Source: Myxococcales bacterium
GTDB taxonomy: Bacteria > Myxococcota_A > Polyangia > Haliangiales > Haliangiaceae
DNA: 64,000 nucleotides
Assembly: GCA_016706545.1 (NCBI GenBank)
Contig: JADJJK010000005.1
Coordinates: 62,001 to 126,000, forward strand
Reading direction: 5' to 3'
Positions 27,300 through 39,066 of the stretch are shown in pieces. The stretch's first letter is position 1. Each line of letters begins with the position of its first letter. The notes under the pieces are model-generated. The model searched no databases and had not been told where the DNA came from. It was given only the letters and a program-made list of their open reading frames with translations. The position numbers and the translations under genes are program-made.

Positions 27300-30200
27300 A
27301 TGGATCGACTAGGGAGATATCAAATCCTCGATCCCATTGGTTCCGGACCTTGTGGATCGGTGGTCCGAGCCAAGGTGTTTGGTGTCGTTGGCGTGGATCG
27401 ATTGTTCGCGCTCAAGCGGCTGTTGCCCTCGCTGACCGCAGATCCTGCGTGCGCGCAAGCGCTGTCGGCTGCGGCGCGTTCCTACAGCAGCCTCGAGCAC
27501 CCGCGCATCGCGCGCCTGGCTGAGCTCACGGTGACGCAGGGGCAGACGTTCACCGCTACCGAGCTGGTCACCGGCCTGGATGTTGGCCGCCTGGTGGCAG
27601 AGTGCCGGATCTCGGGTTCGCCGCTGCCCCCGGGCAGCGCGCTGGGCCTGCTCATTGGCGCGGCGCGCGCGGTGGGCTACGCCCATGGGCGCGGCCTCTT
27701 GCACCTGGGGCTCTGCCCGCAGAACCTGGTGGTCTCGGTCGACGGCGAGGTCAAGGTCACGGACTTCGGCATCCTGGCCGCGTGCATGCCGCCCCGGCCG
27801 GCGGAGGATCCGCGGCTCTCCCACCGCGTGGCGTACCTCGCGCCGGAGCAGCTCGTCGGCGAGCCCACCTCCGCCGCCACCGATGTGTTCGCGCTCGGCG
27901 CCATCGGCATCGAGATGGTCACGGGCTCCCCGGCGTTTCGCGGCGAGACGCCGCTGGACGTGCAGCAGGCGGTGCTGTCGGGGCGGGTCAACGATCCTTC
28001 GTTGCCTGGCTCCATCGTGCGGGTCCTGCAGCGCTGTCTGGCGCGCGCCCCGTTCGAGCGCTTCCCCGACGCCCGCGCGCTCGCCGATGCGCTGGAGGCC
28101 ACGCTGCGCACCACGCCCGTGCGCGGCTCCCGGCTGGACGTCTCGGAGCGCGTCAACGCGGTGCTCGCGCATCTCGCGTCGCTCCATGAAGGAGGGCTCT
28201 CCGGGGTGGTGTCCCTGCCTGGCGGTAGCCCCGCTGTCGCCGAGGTGGGCCCCCCGCCCGTGCCGCCGCGCCCGCCCACCGTGCTGGGGCCGGAGGTGAT
28301 CTCCACGCTGTCGTCGCTGCAGGATCACGACCGGCTCGACACCGCGGAGTTTCTGCGCGAGGACGCCTTTGATGAAGATCCGGCGGATTCGCGGCCGATG
28401 CCGCGACACCGCCAGGATGACACCTCGGATGATCCGCAGGATCAGGAGGGCGGCGCCGTCGCCGCCGTGCTGGAGACCCCTTCGCGCGGGCATCGCGTCA
28501 CCGATGCCCCGATGATCGCTGCCACGTTGCGCGGCTTCTCCTCGGGGGCCACCCCGCGGCCGATGCCACCGTCCCCTTCTGGGCCCGTGGCCGCGCCAGC
28601 GGCGGCCACTCCGCCTCCGCGGCCGCCGCCGCGCCCGCTTGGAGCGCCGCCGCCGTCGGTGCCGCTGGGCGCGCCGCCGCGGCCGCCCGCTGGCCAGCCT
28701 GCCGCGCTGGGCGCGCCGCCGCCGTCGGTGCCGCTGGGCGCGCCGCCGCGGCCGCTGGGCGCGCCGCCGCCGTCGGTGCCGCTGGGCGCGCCGCCGCGGC
28801 CGCCCGCTGGCCAGCCTGGGGCGCTTGGCGCGCCTCCTCCGTCAGTGCCGCTGGGAGCGCCGCCTCGCTCTGGACCGCTGCCGTCCATCACCGGCGCCGG
28901 GCCTTTCGCCTCCAGTCCGCCCCCTGGGCAAGCAGGCGGGCGCGAGTACGCTCGCCCAGCGTCGTTTGCCACGGTGATCCCCTCGCGCTCCACGAGCCAA
29001 GCCGAGCCGCGCGCGCAGGAGCTGCCGGTGGAGCGTCGCAGCCTGCCGCAGCTTTCGGAGACGCGCGCAGGCTCCTCTGGCGAGTCGCCCGACGTCGAGG
29101 TGACCACCGCACGGGTGGGCGCGCTGGTCAGCGCCTGGGATGAGGCCATGGAGACCTTCGAGCAGCCCACCCGGGTCAGCGAAGTGTTGAACGTCTCCCT
29201 CATGTCGGCGGCGCATCGCACCAGCCCCGCGCCCCGGCTGGATCTCGCCGAGCTGCTGGCGCCCGCCGAGCCGCCGGTTCGCCAGGTGCCGGCGCCCGGC
29301 TCGTTTGACGCCATGGCGAGCGTGGCGCCCTACGCAGGCGGGCCACAAGATCCGGACCCGTGGGCGCCGGTCGCCTCGGTGTCCACCGTGTTCCCGGAGT
29401 CCGTGCCCAGGCGCCCAAGCGCGGCCGATCTTGGTCCAGCCGCGGCCCCGACCGTCGAGGTCGCTCCTCAGATCGAGGTCGAGTCGCGGCCGTGGCCGTC
29501 GTCGGATCCAGCCGTGCGCCCGGCGCCCCTGGCCATGCCCAGCGTGCCCCCGACGCGGCCGTCTCAGTCGCCCATGCCCGCGGGCGCCTTCGGGCTGGGC
29601 GCGCCAGTGCGCACCACCGCGCCGATGTCTAGCCCGCCGCCGTATCCACAAGCGCCGCCGCCTGGCGGCTCGTTGATAAGCAGCCCGTTTGGCTCCCCCA
29701 CCGCCACCGAATCGCTCGGCGGTTCGCGGGCACGCTGGCTGTGGCTGCTCATCGGCGTCATCATCATCGCCGCTTCTGGCGCCGGTGCATACGCCGTGTT
29801 CTTTGGCGGCTTTTCAAGCAAGCGCGGCACGCTCGCGCTGCCCGCCACGCGCGCCGGCGACGCCGCGGTGGCCGAGGCGTCCCCGGATGCCCGCCTGCCG
29901 GTCGGGCAAGACGGAGGCGCCATCGCCAGCCGATCCCCCGTCGACGCCGCCGTCGTCGCCACCGGCGCCGCGCCCGTCGACGCGCAGCCCCCCACCGCCA
30001 TCGCAGACGCCGCGCTGCCCACGACCGCGGCGCCGCCCGTCGCTGGCGCCGTCCACGCCGACGGCGAAGGACTCGCCATCGAGAGCACGCCGGCGGGGGC
30101 GCGGGTGTACATCGACGGCGCAGATCAGGGCGTCACGCCGCTGCGCTTGCCAGGCCCGCCAGATCGCCACTCAGCGGTGCTGTTCCTCGCCGGCCACGAG

Positions 30201-30485
30201 CTGTCCACGCTGGAGGTCGACAAGTCCGGGACCTACAAGGTCGTGCTCAAGGAGATCACGCCGCTTGGTGGTCCGGCGGGCATCAAGGTCCGCTGCAAGG
30301 TCAAGGAGCGCTATTACATCTACATCGACGGCAAGCCGACCGGCTCGTTGTGCCCGAGCGAGCGGCTCGAGGTCGAGCGCGGCGAGCGCGTGGTCGAGAT
30401 CTACGATCTGGTGACCGAGGCGCGGCGGCAGTTCCGGGTGATGGTGAAGGACACCAGCCGCTCCACCCGCGTCCGGGTCGACTGA
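27300..30485 (+). CDS. Ser/Thr kinase-fold protein (probable pseudokinase) with PEGA domain
   Basis: The protein has 1061 residues. The N-terminal 265 are a kinase fold: a Gly loop (IGSGPCGSVV), the ATP-binding Lys in FALKRLLP, DFG in VTDFGIL and APE in YLAPEQLVG. The catalytic HRD motif is replaced by HLG (LLHLGLCPQNLVV), so the catalytic Asp is missing. About 500 residues of Pro-rich linker with a repeated GAPPPSVPLGAPPRP unit follow, then one membrane helix (LLIGVIIIAASGAGAYAV) and a PEGA domain (IESTPAGARVYIDGADQGVT). It probably acts as a membrane scaffold or allosteric partner, not as an active kinase. Confidence 0.9.
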   Translation: MDRLGRYQILDPIGSGPCGSVVRAKVFGVVGVDRLFALKRLLPSLTADPACAQALSAAARSYSSLEHPRIARLAELTVTQGQTFTATELVTGLDVGRLVAECRISGSPLPPGSALGLLIGAARAVGYAHGRGLLHLGLCPQNLVVSVDGEVKVTDFGILAACMPPRPAEDPRLSHRVAYLAPEQLVGEPTSAATDVFALGAIGIEMVTGSPAFRGETPLDVQQAVLSGRVNDPSLPGSIVRVLQRCLARAPFERFPDARALADALEATLRTTPVRGSRLDVSERVNAVLAHLASLHEGGLSGVVSLPGGSPAVAEVGPPPVPPRPPTVLGPEVISTLSSLQDHDRLDTAEFLREDAFDEDPADSRPMPRHRQDDTSDDPQDQEGGAVAAVLETPSRGHRVTDAPMIAATLRGFSSGATPRPMPPSPSGPVAAPAAATPPPRPPPRPLGAPPPSVPLGAPPRPPAGQPAALGAPPPSVPLGAPPRPLGAPPPSVPLGAPPRPPAGQPGALGAPPPSVPLGAPPRSGPLPSITGAGPFASSPPPGQAGGREYARPASFATVIPSRSTSQAEPRAQELPVERRSLPQLSETRAGSSGESPDVEVTTARVGALVSAWDEAMETFEQPTRVSEVLNVSLMSAAHRTSPAPRLDLAELLAPAEPPVRQVPAPGSFDAMASVAPYAGGPQDPDPWAPVASVSTVFPESVPRRPSAADLGPAAAPTVEVAPQIEVESRPWPSSDPAVRPAPLAMPSVPPTRPSQSPMPAGAFGLGAPVRTTAPMSSPPPYPQAPPPGGSLISSPFGSPTATESLGGSRARWLWLLIGVIIIAASGAGAYAVFFGGFSSKRGTLALPATRAGDAAVAEASPDARLPVGQDGGAIASRSPVDAAVVATGAAPVDAQPPTAIADAALPTTAAPPVAGAVHADGEGLAIESTPAGARVYIDGADQGVTPLRLPGPPDRHSAVLFLAGHELSTLEVDKSGTYKVVLKEITPLGGPAGIKVRCKVKERYYIYIDGKPTGSLCPSERLEVERGERVVEIYDLVTEARRQFRVMVKDTSRSTRVRVD
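28640..28870 (+). repeat. In-gene repeat encoding GAPPPSVPLGAPPRP
   Basis: Four near-exact copies of a unit encoding LGAPPPSVPLGAPPRP, two of them followed by PAGQP, lie in the linker of the pseudokinase gene. The repeats are conserved at the DNA level. Confidence 0.85.
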
Positions 30486-30582
30486 GCGTCGACCAAACGT
30501 CGACTGAGCGTCGACCAAGCGTCGCCTGAACGTAGACCGAGCGTCGCCGAGCGTCGCCCAACGTCGCCTGAACGTCGCCGAG
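30486..30582. repeat. Degenerate tandem repeat, GAGCGTCGAC-like unit
   Basis: About nine degenerate copies of a 10-bp unit (GAGCGTCGAC / GAACGTCGCC) fill the gap between the convergent pseudokinase and sigma-54 activator genes. Confidence 0.8.
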
Positions 30583-31944
<1,362 letters not shown>

Positions 31945-32104
31945 GGGCCGGGGAGCCAGAATGCTACCCTCGCCCCAGTCGCGGTGTCCACCGCTGGTGA
32001 GCGGTAGCTGTAGGATCTACGTAACGTTGCGGCAACCCCGTTGTAGCTGCGCCCACACCAAACGAGTGGGCCAACACACGGCCGGGGCACGGCCAGGGCA
32101 CGCC

Positions 32105-34021
<1,917 letters not shown>

Positions 34022-34096
34022 CGGTGCTGCGGCAGCGTCCACCACGAGGCACCGTAGTGTACCCTGGGTTGCCGCTCGTGTAGTACCTTCGCGGCA

Positions 34097-34540
34097 ATGG
34101 CTGACGCAGATCGCGATCGGTTGGAGCCCTTGCGTCAGCTCCGCCACGTAGATCAGCAGGTCAGCGCCGGCCAGCTCGGGGAGGCGCAGGCTGAGTCCGT
34201 GCGGCGGCAGCGGGCGCTGGCGCAGGCCCGTCAGGCGCTGGCGGAGGCCCAGGCGCGGCTGGAGCGGGCGCAGGCGCGGCTCCTGTCGCTGTCGGCGGAG
34301 GGCACCACCGCGGAGCGGCTCGCGCTGGCCGCCGCGTACAGCGCGCGGTGCCGGACGCTGCTGCGTCAGGCCGAGCGCGATCGCGACGGTGCCGCCGCGC
34401 AAGAGGCGGTCGGCGAGCTGGCGCTGGGACAGGCGCAAGACGGGCTGGCTCAGGCGCGAGCGCGGCGCGCGGTCCTCGAGCGGTACCGGGATCGCACGCG
34501 CCACGAGGCGCGGCGACTGCGCGAGCAACGCGCGGAGTAA
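34097..34540 (+). CDS. Small coiled-coil protein
   Basis: This 147-residue protein is almost wholly helical, rich in Ala, Arg, Gln and Glu, with heptad-like spacing (SVRRQRALAQARQALAEAQA, then ARRAVLERYRDRTRHEARRL). It resembles FliJ/YscO-type coiled coils only in general character. It diverges from the kinase gene with a 75-bp gap. Because GC-rich non-coding frames can mimic such composition, I am only moderately sure it is real. Confidence 0.5.
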   Translation: MADADRDRLEPLRQLRHVDQQVSAGQLGEAQAESVRRQRALAQARQALAEAQARLERAQARLLSLSAEGTTAERLALAAAYSARCRTLLRQAERDRDGAAAQEAVGELALGQAQDGLAQARARRAVLERYRDRTRHEARRLREQRAE

Positions 34541-34595
34541 GGCGCGCCAGCCCAGCGCGCGCATTTGGGCTGCAACTCCCGCTGCTTGGCGCGCT

Positions 34596-34683
34596 CGCCA
34601 CGTCGCCGGCACCGGCCCGCCACGTCGCCGGCACCGGCTCGCCACGTCGCCGGCACCGGCCCGCCACGTCGCTCATCGCTGGC
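34596..34683. repeat. Four tandem copies of a 22-bp unit
   Basis: Copies of CGCCACGTCGCCGGCACCGG start at 34596, 34618, 34640 and 34662, exactly 22 bp apart. They differ by at most one or two bases until the last copy decays. They lie between the coiled-coil gene and the ECF sigma gene. Confidence 0.9.
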
Positions 34684-34708
34684 CAAGGACGTCGCGGTAA
34701 AAAAGCTG

Positions 34709-34735
34709 GGAACAATCGAAGCCGCCGGCGTTTCG
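34709..34735 (+). promoter_or_regulatory. Candidate ECF-type promoter (GGAAC element)
   Basis: GGAAC at 34709-34713, the usual -35 element of ECF sigma factors, is followed 16 bp later by GTTTCGA, a weak -10 candidate. This is just before the ECF sigma gene and would fit autoregulation. If used, the transcript would begin very near the ATG at 34743, so it favours a leaderless message or a later start such as the GTG at 34836. Two more GGAAC motifs occur at 34799 and 34811. Confidence 0.3.
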
Positions 34736-34742
34736 ACACCGG

Positions 34743-35327
34743 ATGTATGGCGCCAGCGCGTTAGGGGGCCCACTTGGCCCCGGATGGCCCTCGGGGCGGG
34801 AACGGTCAGAGGAACCTCCGGCCTTTGCCAGCGCCGTGCGGGAGCACGACGCGCTGTTACGCGGGCTGGCCCGCCGCCTGTGCGGCAACCAGGCGGACGC
34901 CGATGATCTGGTGCATGACACCTACGAGCGCGCGCTGCGCGCCTGGGGTCGCTACATGGACCAGGGCAACCTGCGGAGCTGGCTGGCCGCGATCCTGCAC
35001 AACATCTTCATCGACCGATGCCGCAAGCACAAGCGCACCCCGCGCAGCGAACGGATCGAGCAGCTCGAGCTCGCCGCCGTCGAGCCCACGCCACCGCCGC
35101 AATGGGCCCAGGTCAGCAGCGACTCCGTCAACGAGGCGCTGGCCACGCTGGGGCCGGAGTTTCGCCGCGTCTATGACCTGCACGCGGCGGGCCGCTCGTA
35201 CGAAGAGATCGCCACCGAGCTTGGCATCCCGCGCGCCACGGTGGGGACGCGCCTTGTCCGCGCCCGTCGCAGGCTCAAGGAGACGTTGCTGCGTGAGCTG
35301 GGGAAACAGGGAGGAGCTGAGCCATGA
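34743..35327 (+). CDS. ECF-type RNA polymerase sigma factor
   Basis: The product has 194 residues. Region 2 is at about 35-105 (NQADADDLVHDTYERALRAW, then LRSWLAAILHNIFIDRCRKH) and region 4 at about 125-185 (VNEALATLGPEFRRVYDLHA, then YEEIATELGIPRATVGTRLV). The first 30 residues are Gly/Pro-rich and may be non-coding if a later start is used. The stop overlaps the ATG of the next gene (ATGA), which encodes its presumed anti-sigma factor. Confidence 0.93.
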   Translation: MYGASALGGPLGPGWPSGRERSEEPPAFASAVREHDALLRGLARRLCGNQADADDLVHDTYERALRAWGRYMDQGNLRSWLAAILHNIFIDRCRKHKRTPRSERIEQLELAAVEPTPPPQWAQVSSDSVNEALATLGPEFRRVYDLHAAGRSYEEIATELGIPRATVGTRLVRARRRLKETLLRELGKQGGAEP

Positions 35328-38300
35328 CCCGCGAGATGACCCGCGAGATGACCTGCGAGCGAAGTCCCCTCATCCATGCCCTCGCCGACGGCGAGCTGTC
35401 CCAGGCGGAGGCCGCGGACACGCGCGCGCATCTCGCGGACTGCCCGGCGTGCCAGGCTGAGCTCGCGGAGGTGATGCAGCTCGAGCTGGCGGTGTCCGAG
35501 GCCGTGCAGCGCGCCAAGGCCGACGTCACCCCGCTGCGCTCGCGACGGTGGCGGTCCACGGCGGTGGTCGGCGCGGTGCTCATGGCCGCCGGCGTCTTGC
35601 TCTATTTCGTCGCCCGGCCGCGGCTGGGCCCACCTGCACCAAACGCCAGCGTGGCGGCCGACGCGCAGGCCGTGGCGCTGATCTTGCCGCCGCAGCGCGC
35701 CGCGGAGTCGCGCCTGTCGTGGGCGGGCGCCGCCGGCCATCGGCCGTATGCCATCGTCCGGTCGGCGGAGGCGGTCACCGCCAACGTGCCGCTGGGCGCG
35801 CTCTCGGATCTGGACCGCCGCGAGGACTGGCACGGCGTCGGCGCGCTCGCGTTGCTCAACGGAGATCATCGACAGGCGGAGGCGTTCTTCGCGCGCGCGC
35901 AGGGGAGCGCGGCGCTGCTCGCCGATCGCGCCGCGCTGGCGCTGGCCGAGGCGCAGCCGGAGCGCGCGCTCGCCGCGGTGGAAGAGGCGCTGCGCGCCGC
36001 CCCCGGCCACCCTGGCGCCACCTGGAATCGCGCGCTGGCGTTGCGAGATCTGGGCCTGCCGCAGGCCGCGGCCGCCGCCTTTCGCCAGGTCGCCGCGCTC
36101 TCGGAGCCGGGCTGGGCTGCCGAGGCCGCGGCGCGGGCCACCGAGCTGGAGACCGAGGCGCTGGCGCGTCGCGCCCTCACCGAGCGCGTGCTGGCCGCAG
36201 GGCCGCTCCTGGCCGCCGCGCCGCGGTCGCTCTCCGTCGAGGATGCGCGGAGGCTGCCCGGCATGACCCGCGTCTACCTCTACGATGCCGTGCGCTCGGC
36301 GTCGCCCGCACAGCTCGCGGCGCTCCAGCCGCTCATCGACGCGGTGGACGGCCAGGCCGGCGTCGGCGTCGGCGCCGCTGGCCGCGGGCAGCTCGCCGCG
36401 CTGGCCGCCCGCGCTCGCGCCGTGGCCAGCCGCGCTCCGGCGCTCGCCGCCACCTACGGCGAGGTGGTCGCCGGCAAGCCCCTGACCGCCGCGCAGCGCC
36501 AGGCCTTCCTGGCCCGCCTGCGCGCAGCCCGCGCGGACGACCTCCTCATCGGCGCGCTGATCCGGCTCTCGCCCAGCGGCTATGTGGTGGCCGCGTCCGA
36601 GCTGCCGGAGCTGGTCAAGCTCACCTCCAGCTCGCCCGATCCGTGGTTCAAGGTGCTCGGCCAGGAGCAGCGCGCACACGTCGCCATGCTGGCCAACCGG
36701 CTCCCCGAGGCGGAGGCCGTCTTGCTGCGCGCGCGCCAGCGCTGTCAGGCCGCGGACGTCCCCGCCTATCGCTGCCTGCGCGTGGGCCTGCTCCTGTCCG
36801 AGGTGTACGGCCGCTGGCAGCGCGTGGCCGAGGCCCGCGCCGAGCAGCTCCACACCTGGAAGCTCGCCCGCGCCGAGGGCGAGTGGCTCACCGAGGGCAA
36901 GCTCCTGGGCATGTTCACGAGCCTCGCCGTCATCGCCGACGACTCCGCCGGCAGCCAGCGCCCCATGGCCCGCGCCTACGCCGAGGAGCTCGCGCTCCGC
37001 CAGCCGGCCGCCTGCGACGTCGCCGTGTCGGCGCGCTACGACCTGGCGCTCACCGCCATCAACCAGCTCCGCTTCGCCGAGGCGCGTCAGGAGCTGGCCG
37101 CGCTGCCGCCGTGCGCCGCGGCGCCCGATCCCGCCGACGCGGTCAAGCGCCTCCACGTGCGCGTGCACCTGGTGCGCGACGCGCTGCGCACCGCGGCGAG
37201 CTCGGCGCACGCGCAGCAGGCGCTGGCCACCTTGCGCGCCGACCTGCAGGCGCTACGACAGGGCGCCGCGCTGTCGGCGCCGCAGCGCGCCTTTCTGGAT
37301 CACAGCGAGGGGCGCTTGCTCATCGATCACTCGGCCGCCGCCGGGGAGGCGCTGCTGCACAAGGCCATCGCCGCGGCAAAGCTCCTCGGCGCTGATCCGG
37401 CGTTCGCCGCGGACGCGCTGGTCACCAAGACCCGCGCGTTCAGCTACTCGGTGCTGGCGCTGGCCAAGGCCAGGACGCAGGACGGCGTCGCCGCCCTCAC
37501 CGCGCTGGCGCAGGAGCAAGGGCTGCCGGTGCCGACGCGCTGCGCGCTGGGGATGGCCGTCGAAGATCAGCGCCGCATGGCGGTGGTGCTCGGCGCGGAT
37601 GGGCGCGCGCTGGTGCACTATGACGAAGCGCGCACCTCGCCGTCGGATGCTCCGCACACCGTGCTCACCGCGCCGCTCCTCGCCGCCCTGGCCACGTGCC
37701 CGGTGGTGGATGTGCTGGCGCGGCCCCCGGTGCATGGCACCGCGCGCCTGCTTCCCGAGACCATCGCCTGGCGCTACCTGTCGGCGCGCCGCGGCCCGCT
37801 GGCGCGAAGCAGCGGCCCGGCGGTCATCGTCGCGGACGTGGAGCCGCCCGTCACCCTGGGCCTGCCTCGCCTGGCCACCTGGCAGGCGCTGACCGGCCGC
37901 ACCCTGTCTGGCGCCTCGGCCACGCCGGAGCGCGTGCTGTCCGCGGTGGCCGAAGCAGGCGAGGTCGTCATCCACGCGCACGGCCTGGGCTCGCGCGAAG
38001 CTGGCGACGCCGCGTTCCTGGCGCTCTCTGCCGACGCCTCCGGGCGCTACGCGCTCACCGCCGCCGACGTGCGCGCCACCACCTTGCGCGGCGGCCCGCT
38101 GGTGGTGCTGGCCGCGTGCAGCGCGTCGCTGGGCGCGCCAGTGTTCCACGAGCCGTGGAGCTTGCCCGCGGCCTTCGTGTTCGCCGGCGCGCGCGCGGTC
38201 ATCGCCTCCACCGCGCCCATTCCGGATCGCGAGGCCGCCGAGCTGTTCGACGGCCTCCGCGCGGCCGTCGCCGCCGGCAGCCCTGCCGCGGTCGCCCTGC

Positions 38301-38371
38301 GCGACGCGCGCGCCCGCTGGCTCGCCGCCGGGCGGGGGGATTGGGTCAAGGACCTCTTGGTCTTCGAATGA
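35324..38371 (+). CDS. Anti-sigma (ZAS) - TM - TPR-like - CHAT peptidase fusion
   Basis: The protein has 1015 residues. Residues about 14-50 are a zinc anti-sigma motif: His36, Cys40 and Cys43 in HLADCPAC (Hx3Cx2C). One membrane helix at about 78-97 (TAVVGAVLMAAGVLLYFVA) is followed by about 600 residues of TPR-like helical repeats. The C-terminal 200 form a CHAT caspase-like peptidase with a candidate dyad: His886 in VVIHAHG and Cys932 in VVLAACSAS. It should hold the ECF sigma factor at the membrane through ZAS. The CHAT part faces the other side or is regulated by it. Coupling to the sigma gene is by ATGA overlap. The N-terminus has three tandem Met-Thr-Arg/Cys-Glu units, giving three possible starts. 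Confidence 0.92.
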   Translation: MTREMTREMTCERSPLIHALADGELSQAEAADTRAHLADCPACQAELAEVMQLELAVSEAVQRAKADVTPLRSRRWRSTAVVGAVLMAAGVLLYFVARPRLGPPAPNASVAADAQAVALILPPQRAAESRLSWAGAAGHRPYAIVRSAEAVTANVPLGALSDLDRREDWHGVGALALLNGDHRQAEAFFARAQGSAALLADRAALALAEAQPERALAAVEEALRAAPGHPGATWNRALALRDLGLPQAAAAAFRQVAALSEPGWAAEAAARATELETEALARRALTERVLAAGPLLAAAPRSLSVEDARRLPGMTRVYLYDAVRSASPAQLAALQPLIDAVDGQAGVGVGAAGRGQLAALAARARAVASRAPALAATYGEVVAGKPLTAAQRQAFLARLRAARADDLLIGALIRLSPSGYVVAASELPELVKLTSSSPDPWFKVLGQEQRAHVAMLANRLPEAEAVLLRARQRCQAADVPAYRCLRVGLLLSEVYGRWQRVAEARAEQLHTWKLARAEGEWLTEGKLLGMFTSLAVIADDSAGSQRPMARAYAEELALRQPAACDVAVSARYDLALTAINQLRFAEARQELAALPPCAAAPDPADAVKRLHVRVHLVRDALRTAASSAHAQQALATLRADLQALRQGAALSAPQRAFLDHSEGRLLIDHSAAAGEALLHKAIAAAKLLGADPAFAADALVTKTRAFSYSVLALAKARTQDGVAALTALAQEQGLPVPTRCALGMAVEDQRRMAVVLGADGRALVHYDEARTSPSDAPHTVLTAPLLAALATCPVVDVLARPPVHGTARLLPETIAWRYLSARRGPLARSSGPAVIVADVEPPVTLGLPRLATWQALTGRTLSGASATPERVLSAVAEAGEVVIHAHGLGSREAGDAAFLALSADASGRYALTAADVRATTLRGGPLVVLAACSASLGAPVFHEPWSLPAAFVFAGARAVIASTAPIPDREAAELFDGLRAAVAAGSPAAVALRDARARWLAAGRGDWVKDLLVFE

Positions 38372-38466
38372 ACCACGTCTCGTCGCCACCGGTCGCCGCC
38401 CTTCGTCGTCGGCGCACCACGTTGTCTCGCGTCGATCACACGCGCACACGCACCCGGGAGATTCCT

Positions 38467-39027
38467 ATGAAGTGGGCCACTTTGTTCTTGTGCATCTGCC
38501 TGTTCGCTTGCACCCAAGCGGAGCTCGATCTGGCGACAGATCCGGTGGGCCAGACTGGCCAGGGCATCACCCGGTCCGTCCCGACCACCACCGCCACGTC
38601 GTTCACCCCGCCCTCGGTGGTCGTCGAGGCCTGGCCCAGCGCCACCCCGCTGTCCTGGCCCGAGGGCGCAACCTCGGTACAGGTGCTGGTGCGCACCGGC
38701 GAGCTCGACGCGGCCGGCAACGTCATCTCCTTCTATGCCTTCATCGTCGCCGACGGCGCCCGGGTCGCCCAGGCCTATCGCGGTCGTGCCCCCGAGTTCC
38801 CGCGCTTTCGCGACGGCGCCAACGTCGTCTTTGACGCCATGGCCACGCCCGGCAGCAACCGCTCACATGGCATCAACGGCGGCATCTACACCGGACCCAA
38901 GATCGGCGGCGGCCCGCCAGGAGGGGACCCGCTGCGGGAGATCCCCGGCTGGTACGTGGCGCGGATCATCCGCACCGCCGGCTCCATCGAGGACGCCACC
39001 CTGTTGACCACCGGCCGCACGCTGTAG
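38467..39027 (+). CDS. Lipoprotein of unknown function
   Basis: This 186-residue lipoprotein has the signal KWATLFLCICLFAC, with Cys15 as the likely lipidated residue, and GGGAG-type ribosome binding sequence just upstream of the ATG. The mature part is beta-rich, with the segments VVVEAWPSATPLSWPEG and DAAGNVISFYAFIVADGARV. It follows the anti-sigma/CHAT gene by 95 bp and could belong to the same sigma regulon. No family is recognised. A short repeat (GGCCGCACGCTGTAGGTC) duplicates its stop region at 39010-39045. Confidence 0.75.
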   Translation: MKWATLFLCICLFACTQAELDLATDPVGQTGQGITRSVPTTTATSFTPPSVVVEAWPSATPLSWPEGATSVQVLVRTGELDAAGNVISFYAFIVADGARVAQAYRGRAPEFPRFRDGANVVFDAMATPGSNRSHGINGGIYTGPKIGGGPPGGDPLREIPGWYVARIIRTAGSIEDATLLTTGRTL

Positions 39028-39066
39028 GTCACCGGCCGCACGCTGTAGGTCGCCGGCCGCGCGCGG

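Noticed and set aside
34596..34683. 22-bp tandem repeats as a CRISPR array
   Set aside because: The copies are directly adjacent with no spacers and the period equals the unit length.
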